Assembly: GCA_017445585.1 (NCBI GenBank)
Contig: JAFSTX010000048.1
Span: 1-64,000, forward strand
DNA from: Lachnospiraceae bacterium
Lineage (GTDB): Bacteria > Bacillota > Clostridia > Lachnospirales > Lachnospiraceae
Length of the DNA stretch: 64,000 nucleotides
Direction: 5' to 3'
Shown: positions 1-7,427 of the stretch, in pieces
Layout of the letters: each line of letters starts with the position of its first letter
How positions within the stretch are numbered: the stretch's first letter is position 1
Notes under the pieces: model-generated
What the model was told of the DNA's origin: nothing
Seen by the model: the letters and a program-made list of their open reading frames with translations, nothing else
The model's database searches: none
Position numbers and translations under genes: made by a program

Positions 1-887
1 AGTTTTCCGTCAAGATACTCATAAGCAAGATATCCAATCTGCTCATGAGCAATAAACAGTTCCCTCAGTACAGTTATGGAGAAGGGGCTTCTCCTGACAA
101 TCCAGTAGTATCCGAAGTCTCCGAACACTATCGGCATAGTGCCTGATTCCTCAGACGGCATATATTCCGAGATGATAAAAGGCTTGCCAAGTATGGTATC
201 ATCTGCGGCGTTCCAGAGATAGTTACCGTCATTGTCCTTCATGGTACGGAGTTTCAGGGCTGTATCGCTGTTCATCATCCAGATGGCATTTGACCGGTAA
301 TCAGCTTCTAATGCGTAGAAGAGGCTGATCACATCATCATAGGTGAGTGAATCTGTGTAGACAGCTCGTTCCGCTCCGTTATCCTCATCGAGAATGCCTG
401 TAGGCTCATATACTCCATGACCATTGATGAACCCGTTATCCTCGGCTTTGGCAAAGTTACACGCATGCCTACTGGCAAGGCAATCCTCCAAGTCGAAACT
501 AGCATCATGGACGAAAGCGGAATCCAGCTTCACGCCAACCGCCAGCTTATGGCCATCAATCTGAAGGCGTGAAAAATCATCCATCCCGTCCCGAAATGGG
601 ATTTCTCCGTTTTCGGGAACAAACATTGCTACATCCTCGCAGTCTGTGGCGAGGATATGGCTCGGACCGTTGTAAGCGGTGATAACATTGGCTTGGTTTC
701 TGAAAATACCGATATCCTTTACCATCCCGTCAAGCTTGGACTGGAAGTCATCCGGGAGTATAAATGCGCCCGAACTTTCGTCCTTCCCGGATATAAGGGT
801 ATCCGGATAATCCTTGCCGCCTTTCATGGCGTTCCAGAACTGCGTCCTGTAATCAACTGTTGCTGTAATGCTTTTTGTTTTCAACAT
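1..887 (-). CDS. HK97-fold phage major capsid protein, partial (open at the left edge)
   Basis: Read on the minus strand, an uninterrupted frame runs from ATG at 887 to position 1 and off the window (295 codons seen). It follows the HK97 major capsid fold: YRTQFWNAMKGG near residues 12-23, then SSGAFILPDDF, a middle part with GHGVYEPTGIL, and near the edge FGDFGYYWIVRRS followed by QIGYLAYEYLDGK. These are the usual landmarks of the mature capsid shell domain. Family members normally carry about 100 extra N-terminal residues (the scaffold-like delta domain); here the frame starts directly at the shell domain and has no clear ribosome binding site. Its start overlaps a broken excisionase frame. 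I infer a truncated phage gene joined to another element, probably not expressed as a working capsid. Fold assignment is confident; functionality is not. Confidence 0.8.
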   Translation of the reverse strand, partial: MLKTKSITATVDYRTQFWNAMKGGKDYPDTLISGKDESSGAFILPDDFQSKLDGMVKDIGIFRNQANVITAYNGPSHILATDCEDVAMFVPENGEIPFRDGMDDFSRLQIDGHKLAVGVKLDSAFVHDASFDLEDCLASRHACNFAKAEDNGFINGHGVYEPTGILDEDNGAERAVYTDSLTYDDVISLFYALEADYRSNAIWMMNSDTALKLRTMKDNDGNYLWNAADDTILGKPFIISEYMPSEESGTMPIVFGDFGYYWIVRRSPFSITVLRELFIAHEQIGYLAYEYLDGK

Positions 888-954
888 ATGCTTTCGGAAG
901 GGATATGCCCATCTGTGCGGATAATTCCTGCACGCTCATAGTTGTTTTTTCCAT
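853..954 (-). pseudogene. excisionase-like protein, N-terminal fragment
   Basis: A short minus-strand frame starts at ATG 954 behind a good ribosome binding site (GAAAGGAG, about 960-970) and gives 33 residues. The first part, MSVQELSAQMGISLPKAY, is the opening helix-turn-helix of the small excisionase-type proteins of integrative elements, which are usually about 60-70 residues long. After residue 23 the similarity stops and the frame ends; from there the DNA continues as the capsid shell gene in another frame. The break point is therefore near position 887. This looks like a deletion or recombination junction between an excisionase gene and a phage capsid gene. Confidence 0.5.
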
Positions 955-986
955 AACTTGCGGTCTCCTTTCTTGAAAAATGCACA

Positions 987-1031
987 TAAAAAAACCACCG
1001 GAATCCGATTTGACTCTGATTTCCAGTGGTT
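987..1031 (-). terminator. intrinsic terminator, minus strand
   Basis: AACCACCGGAATC (993-1005) pairs with GATTTCCAGTGGTT (1018-1031), and on the minus strand the stem is followed directly by a run of seven T. It lies just upstream of the excisionase fragment and would end transcription coming from the right on the minus strand. Confidence 0.65.
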
Positions 1032-1151
1032 GGCTTAAATCTTCTATATTTGACTTTGATTGACATTGACTCCCTGACTATGGAGCAGGGCCTCCGAGAC
1101 AGTTTTCCTGCCTTCGCCATTATACTACCATCATTCTTAGCATATGTCAAC

Positions 1152-1229
1152 ACAATTCTCAAATATTGTGAGAAATTGTATCAGATTGTAAAATACAGTA
1201 TTGAGAATATAGCAGAAATATGTTATTAT
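1152..1229 (+). promoter_or_regulatory. promoter and putative autoregulatory operator of the XRE gene
   Basis: ACAATTCTCA (1152-1161) and TGAGAAATTGT (1169-1179) form a near-perfect inverted repeat. It is followed by a good promoter: TTGAGA (1201-1206), 17-base spacer, TATTAT (1224-1229). The dyad sits just upstream of the promoter of a phage-type repressor, so autoregulation is plausible. Confidence 0.5.
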
Positions 1230-1276
1230 ATTTGGTAAGATGCTTATTCCCTGCATTTGAAGTATGGAGATCAGAT

Positions 1277-1729
1277 ATGAAGATGAAATTTGCCGAACGA
1301 TTAAAGGAATTGCGAAAAGAAAACGGATATACACAGGTCATGCTGGCGGAGGCTCTTGGATTATCAAAGGGAACCGTAGCCATGTGGGAGACAGGAAAAC
1401 GGACACCGGATTATGAGATTATAAATACAATGTCCGAAATGTTTGACCGTAGGATAGATTATATTCTTGGCTACTCTGACGATCCAAGTTCTCCCAACCT
1501 CACGCGGGAACAGATCGAGGAACTTGGAAAATGGGAAATCCAAAGCGAACAGATTGATGTCATCAGGCAGTTTCTACGGCTGGACGCATATGGAAGAATG
1601 ACTGTCAAAACATTGATTCAACGGGAATTCTTGCGCTGCCTTGAACAGGGCACGGAACAGGATATTTCAAATCTCAAAATTGGAATAAAAACCGTTCCCT
1701 CTGATGATGAAGGGCAACATACAGATTAA
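1277..1729 (+). CDS. XRE-family (Cro/CI-type) transcriptional regulator
   Basis: This 150-residue protein has an N-terminal helix-turn-helix of the Cro/CI type at about residues 5-60 (RLKELRKENGYTQ, then LGLSKGTVAMWETGKRTPD), followed by a charged, mostly helical C-terminal half with no known motif. ATG 1277 was chosen because GGAG at 1266-1269 lies seven bases upstream; an upstream start at 1220 has no ribosome binding site. The family binds operator DNA as a dimer and commonly represses phage or integrative-element genes. The dyad at 1152-1179 is a candidate site. It is the first gene of a plus-strand accessory block and may control the ORF6N gene 70 bases downstream. Confidence 0.85.
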   Translation: MKMKFAERLKELRKENGYTQVMLAEALGLSKGTVAMWETGKRTPDYEIINTMSEMFDRRIDYILGYSDDPSSPNLTREQIEELGKWEIQSEQIDVIRQFLRLDAYGRMTVKTLIQREFLRCLEQGTEQDISNLKIGIKTVPSDDEGQHTD

Positions 1730-1800
1730 ATAAGATCATTTCACTACCAATGATGATTCTAAGGCTCCATTTTGGTACCTTAGAAAATGAAAGGACTATG

Positions 1801-2796
1801 ATGGCAGAAAACGAAATTACAATCTATGATCCAATAGACAAAGAAAAGGTTAAGGCTCAGATCTTTGAAATCAGAGGATACAGAGTAATGATTGACAGCG
1901 ACATAGCAATGTATTTTGATGTGACAACGGGCAATCTTAACAAGGCTATGAAACGTAATATCAAACGCTTCCCTGAGAACTTCTGTTTTCAGTTAACCAA
2001 AGAGGAATACGAAAACTTGATATTCCAAACTGGAATTTCAAGTCAGTTTGAATCATATGGAGGAAGACGAACTCTACCTTATGTCTACACGGAAAGCGGT
2101 GTGGCAATGCTCACATCTGCGCTACATACGGACAGAGCTATCGAGGCAAGCATCCAGATCATGGAAGCGTTTGTCGAGATGTCTCATTATATACGTCAGA
2201 ACCGCCAGCTGTTGCCGTATGATGAGCTTAAGGCGCTCGAACTGAAGCATTATCAGTTGTCCGACAAGGTACAGAATATAGAAGATTATATGCTCACCCG
2301 GGCGGACTTGTCAGATTTAATGAAGTTATTTGACTCCGGCATCAAATCTGAGGAGATACTCATTCTGAATGGAGAGCCCTTCAAAGCAGATGAGGCTTTT
2401 CAGAAAATCTATAAGAAGGCGAAGAAAAGCATCATCATGGTTGATGATTATCTCGGAGTGAAGGCTCTCCGCCATCTAACCCATGCTAAGACCGGCATTG
2501 ATATCACGATCATCAGTGACAATAAAGGTTATTCGCCGCTTAGGCTTACTGAATATACTGATTTCCAGACGGAATATCCGGGAATGCAGATCAAGTTTAT
2601 CAAAACCCTGAACAAGGTGCATGACAGGTTCATCATATTAGATTATGGAACAAAATCAATGAAGGTTTATCTTTGCGGTTCAAGCAGCAAGGATTCCGGA
2701 AATAAGATTACTGCTATCATAGAGATCAATGAGGCGGATGTCTATAAAGAATGTGTGAAGAACCTTCTAAATCATCCCACATTGGCGCTTAGGTAA
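1801..2796 (+). CDS. ORF6N domain protein with C-terminal phospholipase D-like domain
   Basis: The N-terminal part (about residues 20-130) has the ORF6N pattern of phage-type DNA-binding proteins: the IRGYRVMIDSDIAMYF segment, NIKRFPENFCFQLTKEE, then YVYTESGVAMLTSAL. A helical linker follows. The C-terminal part (about 195-325) looks like a PLD-type nuclease or phosphatidyl-transferase fold, with VHDRFIILDYG and YLCGSSSKDSGNK, a divergent HxK/D-like motif in which the K is R. The fusion is common in prophages and mobile islands, where its role is undefined. ATG 1801 is chosen because AAGG at 1791-1794 is six bases upstream; ATG 1798 is possible. A single PLD-like half would need to dimerize for catalysis; activity is inferred only. 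Confidence 0.75.
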   Translation: MAENEITIYDPIDKEKVKAQIFEIRGYRVMIDSDIAMYFDVTTGNLNKAMKRNIKRFPENFCFQLTKEEYENLIFQTGISSQFESYGGRRTLPYVYTESGVAMLTSALHTDRAIEASIQIMEAFVEMSHYIRQNRQLLPYDELKALELKHYQLSDKVQNIEDYMLTRADLSDLMKLFDSGIKSEEILILNGEPFKADEAFQKIYKKAKKSIIMVDDYLGVKALRHLTHAKTGIDITIISDNKGYSPLRLTEYTDFQTEYPGMQIKFIKTLNKVHDRFIILDYGTKSMKVYLCGSSSKDSGNKITAIIEINEADVYKECVKNLLNHPTLALR

Positions 2797-2973
2797 AGAA
2801 TTACGGTTCCAAAGAGAAAAGCATATTTCATCTATGACGAAGATGTCCTGGTAAGGTTTGCTTGAGTCGGTAGAGGACGGTATAGGAAATAATATAACAG
2901 AAGAAGAATATCCTCTGCTTAAGATAACCCCGGGAAAATGAATCAGAAGCAATTTGAGGCTAAGGAGAACATA

Positions 2974-3741
2974 ATGTCAGAAGAAAAGACGACAACCAGA
3001 AAGAAAAAGAGAACAACCGCAAAAAAGCGTTCGGTTGTTGATAGTGCTGTGCGCAATGCAGCTGCATTGACTGATGGCTGTAATCCGGAATTAGTTATTG
3101 GAGCGAAGTTTGACGGGATTTTTGAGATGCCGATCATAAAGAAACCGAAGAAGTTCATAATACCTGATAAGCTTGTGCCGTTCAGTAAAATGGATAAGGC
3201 AGACCCGAAAACTTTTGCTGTTTGCGAGTATGAAAATGATGTTGAATTTAAGGACCTGCTTGTTAATCCTGATGAGTATATCTCAATACTGAAGAAGTAT
3301 CAGGGTTTTATTTCACCTGATTGTTCCGTATATCGAGATATGCCGCTTGCTCTTCAGATAACCAATATCTATCGTAGCAGAGCGATAGGTTATTGCTTTC
3401 AGAAACATGGAGTCTATGTGATTCCGTGTGTTAGATGGGGAGATGAAAGAACATATACGAGGAAATATCTGCCGGAAAGAGTTGCTTTTCTCGGCGTCGA
3501 AAAGCATTCTATCGTATCTGTCGGCAGCTATGGGCAGTTGAAGGATCGTGTCAACAGATACTTTTTCGAAGCCGGATTGGATGCCATGATGGAAACGCTT
3601 GAGCCGGAAGTAGTACTCGTATATTCTCAAATGCCTGATGATATCGAGGAAAAATATCCGGAGACGAGATTTATAGAGTACCCTGATTGGACGAGTACTG
3701 TAAGGAAGGAAAGAGAGGACAATGGGAGCGGGGCAAAGTGA
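2974..3741 (+). CDS. DUF4417 domain protein
   Basis: This 255-residue protein starts at ATG 2974 behind AAGGAG (2962-2967). A basic, low-complexity N-terminus (TTTRKKKRTTAKKRS) is followed by the DUF4417 domain at about residues 60-245, with ISPDCSVYRDMPLALQI, the run NIYRSRAIGYCFQKHGVYVI and VRWGDERTY as landmarks. DUF4417 proteins are found in prophages and mobile elements of Firmicutes; their biochemical function is unknown. The frame ends in NGSGAK at 3741, but the next gene starts inside it (3722) in another reading frame with GAGQSDLYKGTYGD. Loss of one G from the GGGG at 3728-3734 would fuse both as NGSGQSDLYKG. So the gene may be the front part of a frameshifted DUF4417-toxin fusion. 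Confidence 0.8.
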   Translation: MSEEKTTTRKKKRTTAKKRSVVDSAVRNAAALTDGCNPELVIGAKFDGIFEMPIIKKPKKFIIPDKLVPFSKMDKADPKTFAVCEYENDVEFKDLLVNPDEYISILKKYQGFISPDCSVYRDMPLALQITNIYRSRAIGYCFQKHGVYVIPCVRWGDERTYTRKYLPERVAFLGVEKHSIVSVGSYGQLKDRVNRYFFEAGLDAMMETLEPEVVLVYSQMPDDIEEKYPETRFIEYPDWTSTVRKEREDNGSGAK

Positions 3742-4096
3742 CCTTTACAAAGGAACGTACGGCGATAATGCCGAAAATATACCGGATGCCTTGAAAGGTC
3801 GTATTAAAATGCCAAGGAATGATTCCCAGCTGAAACACATTTTCAGAGAAGACGAAGGGCATCTGCCGGATACTCCGGAGAACAGAAAGCTTATTTCCGA
3901 TTTAGCAAATGATTGTCATTACTATGTTGGGAAAGATAAATACGGTAACGATTGGCATGTGAGGCTTAACGAAGATGGGACGCAGGACTGGGTCCGGCAT
4001 CAGAATATGGTGATAAATGAGGGAGGCCGTAATATAGAGCCAAAACCCTGGAATCCCAAAACCGGACTATACAAAAATATTTGGGAGGACGATTAA
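3722..4096 (+). CDS. polymorphic-toxin-like C-terminal domain protein
   Basis: The 124-residue product begins with a glycine-rich linker (GAGQSDLYKGTYGD) and continues with a compact domain: KHIFREDEGHLPDTPENR, then DLANDCHYYVGKDKYGNDWH, DGTQDWVRH and WNPKTGLY. This HIFR...GH...GTD/KxGNxW...DGTQ pattern is what I recall from the exchangeable C-terminal toxin domains of polymorphic toxins, probably a nuclease-type toxin, though I cannot name the family with certainty. There is no secretion signal. It overlaps the DUF4417 gene by 20 bases in another frame and has no ribosome binding site of its own in a good position, which supports an original fusion. The stop codon is directly followed by the start of the probable immunity gene. 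Confidence 0.6.
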   Translation: MGAGQSDLYKGTYGDNAENIPDALKGRIKMPRNDSQLKHIFREDEGHLPDTPENRKLISDLANDCHYYVGKDKYGNDWHVRLNEDGTQDWVRHQNMVINEGGRNIEPKPWNPKTGLYKNIWEDD

Positions 4097-4411
4097 ATGA
4101 CGGAATTTGAATTGTACACAATGATTTTTCAAACATTAGATCACTATTGGGATGAACACCAAGGTGAAGAATTAGGGATGTTCTTGAGCGGCATGAACCC
4201 GTTTTTATTTCAGGGGGAAGGCTCGGCAGTTCCTGATTACTATGTAAGGTATCAGCGGTTGATAGGCGGACGAACTATTTCCGCCCAGAATAGCTTTGAT
4301 TTGGCTGCGGAATATATAAAGTATCTGGACAAGGATTATATTACAGAAGCCTTTGAATGGGTGGAACGTGATGCATGGATGAGGAAAGTTAACAAATTGA
4401 TTCAGGAGTAA
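4097..4411 (+). CDS. probable immunity protein for the adjacent toxin-like domain
   Basis: This small acidic protein of 104 residues is rich in aromatic residues (MTEFELYTMIFQTLDHYW, then FEWVERDAWMRKVNKL) and has no signal peptide or membrane segment. ATG 4097 follows the toxin stop codon with no gap, and GGGAGGA at 4083-4089 is its ribosome binding site. A small acidic cytoplasmic protein encoded right behind a polymorphic-toxin domain is the standard arrangement of an immunity gene; the assignment rests on position and size, not on a recognised family. Confidence 0.5.
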   Translation: MTEFELYTMIFQTLDHYWDEHQGEELGMFLSGMNPFLFQGEGSAVPDYYVRYQRLIGGRTISAQNSFDLAAEYIKYLDKDYITEAFEWVERDAWMRKVNKLIQE

Positions 4412-4565
4412 CTGCAAAAAAATACGTTCTAAAGTATTCATTAAACCAAACTCAACCAATGGTGGAGTTCCACGTAAATACTGGATTCTTGGCATATCAA
4501 CCAATGGTTCGTGTTCATTTTGTTTAGGCGGCGATATAGTGGACGCAAGAAAGGAGGAGCCCGAT

Positions 4566-5186
4566 ATGGATCAGATCAAAATTGGAAAATTCATAGCATC
4601 CTGCAGAAAGGAACAGGGCATGACTCAGGCGGTTCTTGCTGAGAAACTTGGAATCAGCGACAGGGCCGTCAGCAAATGGGAAACAGGAAAGTCTATGCCG
4701 GATGCCGGGATTATGCTGGAACTTTGTGATCTTCTGAAAATTAACGTAAATGAACTCCTGTCGGGCGAAAGAATCATGGCAGAAATCTATGATAAAAGAG
4801 CGGAAGAAAACCTGCTTGCGATGAAAAGAGAGGTCGATGAAAAGAACAGGCAGTTACTAAATCTTGAAATCATTATCGGAGTTCCGGCGACGCTTGCAGG
4901 CTTTGTGCTGTGTGGCGTTGCCGCGTATGTGGAAATGCCAACAGGGCTCCGGGCAGGTCTTATAGTCTTTGCTGTGGTGATGATCGTAACGGTTGCATTC
5001 ATAGCGGTGGGGATCGAGCGGAAAGCCGGATATTATGAGTGTCAGAAATGTCATGACAGACATGTGCCTACATATTGGCAGGCTAATCTGGCTCCTCATA
5101 TCGGAAGATCAAGACTTATGAAATGCCCTGTGTGCGGCAAGTGGAGTTATCAGAAGAAAGTGCTCAGCAAAGAAGAGGAGGTGTAG
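4566..5186 (+). CDS. XRE-family regulator with two membrane segments and a zinc ribbon
   Basis: The 206-residue protein begins with a helix-turn-helix (residues 3-60: FIASCRKEQGMTQAVLAEKL, LGISDRAVSKWETGKSMPD). A short helical stretch leads to two hydrophobic segments (about residues 103-150). The C-terminal end carries CQKC (about 161-164) and CPVCGKW (about 189-195), a four-cysteine zinc-ribbon. HTH proteins of this build, tied to the membrane, are common in Clostridia and are thought to sense envelope or redox state; the signal is unknown. ATG 4566 follows AAGGAGGAG (4551-4559). It is followed by the YhfC-like gene after 4 bases, so the two are probably co-transcribed. Confidence 0.75.
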   Translation: MDQIKIGKFIASCRKEQGMTQAVLAEKLGISDRAVSKWETGKSMPDAGIMLELCDLLKINVNELLSGERIMAEIYDKRAEENLLAMKREVDEKNRQLLNLEIIIGVPATLAGFVLCGVAAYVEMPTGLRAGLIVFAVVMIVTVAFIAVGIERKAGYYECQKCHDRHVPTYWQANLAPHIGRSRLMKCPVCGKWSYQKKVLSKEEEV

Positions 5187-5190
5187 GGAT

Positions 5191-6018
5191 ATGACAGTGC
5201 AGATAAGTATCGGAACATCTTCTTATATAGGAATAGGTATCATGATAGCGGGAGGAATCATCATTCCTCTCGCAGTATGTATCTGGTGGCTTTTAACAAA
5301 AAAAGAGAAAATTACGACAGTTCTTACAGGAGCGGCGACCTGGTTTGTGTTTGCAATCATCCTTGAATCCCTCCCGAAGCTTATTTTCTTTAATCCTTCG
5401 ACTTCACTTGGAAAGCAGGTTTACGGGAACGTGGCTCTGTATACAGTTATAGGAGCGTTGCTGGCGGGCATATTTGAAGAAACCGGAAGGCTTGTTGCTT
5501 TCAAAACGGTACTTCGTAAGCGTACAAATAAAGAAACCGGGATTTCACATGGTATCGGACATGGTGGATTTGAAGCGATGTTTATTATGGCTGTAACCGG
5601 GATTCAGTATATAGCATATGCGTCCATGATCAATGCCGGAACTTTTCAGACAGTGATAGACCAGGCGGCTGCTACCGGAGCTGATGTTTCAAGTCTGGAA
5701 GCACTGCCCGCACAGATTATGGCGATAACTCCTATGTCGGCAGCTTTGGGTATTGTGGAAAGAGTTTTTGCAATGCTTTTGCATGTAGGGCTGTCCATTC
5801 TGGTATTTTATGCAGTTAGAAGGTCAAAAACAGGTTATTACCTGCTTGCCATTCTGCTCCATGCTTTATTTGATGTTCCTGCTGCTTTATATCAGACGGG
5901 CGTTCTGAATCTGTATATTGTTGAGGTGCTGATTGCCATCTATGCGACGGTATTCTTTGTCATTGTATATAGGGTCCTGTATAAAGGGGATAATGAGCGG
6001 CAGGCAGAACCAGTATAA
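5191..6018 (+). CDS. YhfC-family intramembrane metalloprotease-like protein
   Basis: This 275-residue polytopic membrane protein has about seven to eight hydrophobic segments. It shows the YhfC-family landmarks: FEETGRLVAF (about residues 91-100) with the EExxR pair, GIGHGGFEAM (about 120-129) with the HxxxE pattern, and HALFDVPAALYQ (about 230-241). These glutamates and histidines would bind zinc in a CPBP-like membrane protease. The family is known mainly by sequence; substrates are unknown. It sits four bases downstream of the HTH/zinc-ribbon gene, which suggests the regulator is controlled by membrane events or by proteolysis. Confidence 0.75.
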   Translation: MTVQISIGTSSYIGIGIMIAGGIIIPLAVCIWWLLTKKEKITTVLTGAATWFVFAIILESLPKLIFFNPSTSLGKQVYGNVALYTVIGALLAGIFEETGRLVAFKTVLRKRTNKETGISHGIGHGGFEAMFIMAVTGIQYIAYASMINAGTFQTVIDQAAATGADVSSLEALPAQIMAITPMSAALGIVERVFAMLLHVGLSILVFYAVRRSKTGYYLLAILLHALFDVPAALYQTGVLNLYIVEVLIAIYATVFFVIVYRVLYKGDNERQAEPV

Positions 6019-6061
6019 ACCGGACGGATCATAAAAAAGTCGAGTTGTTGGAGGCACAGAG

Positions 6062-6880
6062 ATGAAGAAGTATGCGATGCCGGTTATCATGCTGGCTGTA
6101 TTTGAAACGGTGGCCATTACGTTGTGGCTGACAAAGGATAATATATTCTATCTGTTCAATTTCAGCTATATTGGCATGTCCATTTCACTGGGTGTATTTC
6201 TGTTCATCAAAAAATATAAACATGCCAGGCGCGTTGTTCAATTGCTTGTCGGTCTGTACATGCTTGTCTATCTTGGATTAATCTGCAATGAAAATATGCA
6301 GATTGAGGGATTCTGGTACTATCTGTTCACGGGTGTGTTTGAAGCGGCCACCATTCATTATGCGGTTGCCAAAATCTTTGGCCCTCTGATCTTTGGCAGA
6401 GGCTGGTGCGGATATGCCTGTTGGACGGCTATGGTGCTGGATTTTCTGCCATATAAAGTGCCAAAGCAGCCACGGAAGAAATTGGGATGGATCAGATACA
6501 TCGCCTTTATTGCATCGCTTGATTTTGTAGCGGCACTATTCCTTGGACATGTGGGAAACATGGAGAGGATTATGTTTTGGGAATTTATCATCGGTAACAT
6601 CTTGTATTATGCTGTTGGCATCATCCTTGCATTTGCGTTTAGGGATAACCGCGCATTCTGCAAGTATATCTGTCCGATTACTGTATTTTTGAAGCCGATA
6701 AGTTACTTTTCGTTGTTTCGGGTGAAATGCAACAATGAGAAATGTATTTCCTGCGGGAAGTGCAAACGGGTATGTCCTATGAAGGTAGATGTGACGGATA
6801 ATTCAAGAAAACGTGAAAACGGAACGGAATGCATCTTATGTATGGAGTGTACAAGAGCTTGTCCAAAGGATGCATTATAG
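6062..6880 (+). CDS. membrane polyferredoxin (4Fe-4S binding protein, NapH/CcoG-like)
   Basis: The 272-residue protein has five or so membrane segments, with GRGWCGYACWTAM (about residues 110-122) between them, a motif seen in NapH/CcoG-type proteins. At the C-terminus are two classical 4Fe-4S ferredoxin motifs, CISCGKCKRVCP and CILCMECTRACP. It would move electrons at the membrane, but donor and acceptor cannot be told from the sequence. ATG 6062 has a moderate GGAGG-like site upstream. It follows the YhfC-like gene by 43 bases and is probably the last gene of that transcript, ending at the terminator at 6905-6947. Confidence 0.75.
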   Translation: MKKYAMPVIMLAVFETVAITLWLTKDNIFYLFNFSYIGMSISLGVFLFIKKYKHARRVVQLLVGLYMLVYLGLICNENMQIEGFWYYLFTGVFEAATIHYAVAKIFGPLIFGRGWCGYACWTAMVLDFLPYKVPKQPRKKLGWIRYIAFIASLDFVAALFLGHVGNMERIMFWEFIIGNILYYAVGIILAFAFRDNRAFCKYICPITVFLKPISYFSLFRVKCNNEKCISCGKCKRVCPMKVDVTDNSRKRENGTECILCMECTRACPKDAL

Positions 6881-6904
6881 CGATATTTTGCTGGAGGAAA
6901 AAAC

Positions 6905-6947
6905 AGCCGATGGGGTAACGCTATGCTACTCCATCGGCTTTGTTTTT
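6905..6947. terminator. bidirectional intrinsic terminator
   Basis: AGCCGATGG (6905-6913) pairs with CCATCGGCT (6931-6939). On the plus strand TTGTTTTT follows; on the minus strand the stem is followed by GTTTTTT. It separates the polyferredoxin gene from the convergent SymE-like gene, whose stop codon overlaps its right end. Confidence 0.8.
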
Positions 6948-7134
6948 AAGCATTGGCTGTTTCTTTGTCGGTACGGATGATTATCTTCCCGTTATCATAA
7001 TCAATACGGATCTTGTCTCCGACAGAGAAACCTATGGCTTCGAGCCATTTGCCCTCCATCTGAATCTTAGGCACCTCCGAGTATTTTCTGCCGGTGAATC
7101 TAGTGGAATACTGAACTTTGATTGTCTTCATCAT
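6946..7134 (-). CDS. SymE-like small protein (AbrB/SpoVT-related fold)
   Basis: This 62-residue basic protein on the minus strand starts at ATG 7134 (or 7131) with GAAGG six bases upstream. It contains VPKIQMEGKWLEAIGF and GDKIRIDYDNGKIIIR, which is the SymE/AbrB-type swapped-hairpin pattern: a beta strand, LxGKWLxxxGF, then GDxVxVxxxxGxIxI. SymE is the toxin of a type I toxin-antitoxin pair in E. coli, controlled by an antisense RNA; in Firmicutes many small relatives have no shown function. No antisense RNA is obvious here. Confidence 0.7.
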   Translation of the reverse strand: MMKTIKVQYSTRFTGRKYSEVPKIQMEGKWLEAIGFSVGDKIRIDYDNGKIIIRTDKETANA

Positions 7135-7427
7135 AAGCGACCTTCAAGCGAAATGTGGACATAAGAGCTGTTACAGCTCGATATCCGGTTTATTATCGTC
7201 ATTTCCGCTTAAAGACTGTCTTTCAAATGCCTGTAAAATCAATGTTTCTCAAAAATCCCTAAGTCCAACCCTCTAAAGGCCGCCCCTTTTTCATGCTTCA
7301 AAAAAAATGAAATTTACCGGCGGGAGCTGATGCCATATAATTATATAAGTGAGAGTGAACTCAGGACCGGCTTTCGGGGCATGTATTTGCCGGTTATGGA
7401 ATCCAATACGACAGAGGCGGAATGGAT
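7135..7427 (+). promoter_or_regulatory. intergenic region with promoter of the CWB2-GH30 gene (TGAAATT type)
   Basis: No gene is visible in this stretch. It marks the change from the AT-rich left part to the GC-rich glycan locus. A promoter is visible: TTTACC (7313-7318), 17-base spacer, TATAAT (7336-7341). It is preceded by TGAAATT (7308-7314), and CTGATGC lies in the spacer (7327-7333). Both elements recur upstream of the 15.9 kb gene. The leader to the start codon is about 80 bases. Confidence 0.6.

Larger units (their letters stand above)
961..1276. other. gene-poor interval between capsid fragment and XRE repressor
   Basis: No convincing gene lies here. The interval holds the minus-strand terminator (987-1031), an inverted repeat (1152-1179) and the promoter of the XRE gene (1201-1229). 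A minus-strand open frame (1162-881) runs straight through the terminator and has no family likeness, so I do not call it a gene. Confidence 0.6.

Noticed and set aside
881-1162. Minus-strand frame of 93 codons
   Set aside because: It runs straight through an intrinsic terminator and across the excisionase start and has no family likeness.
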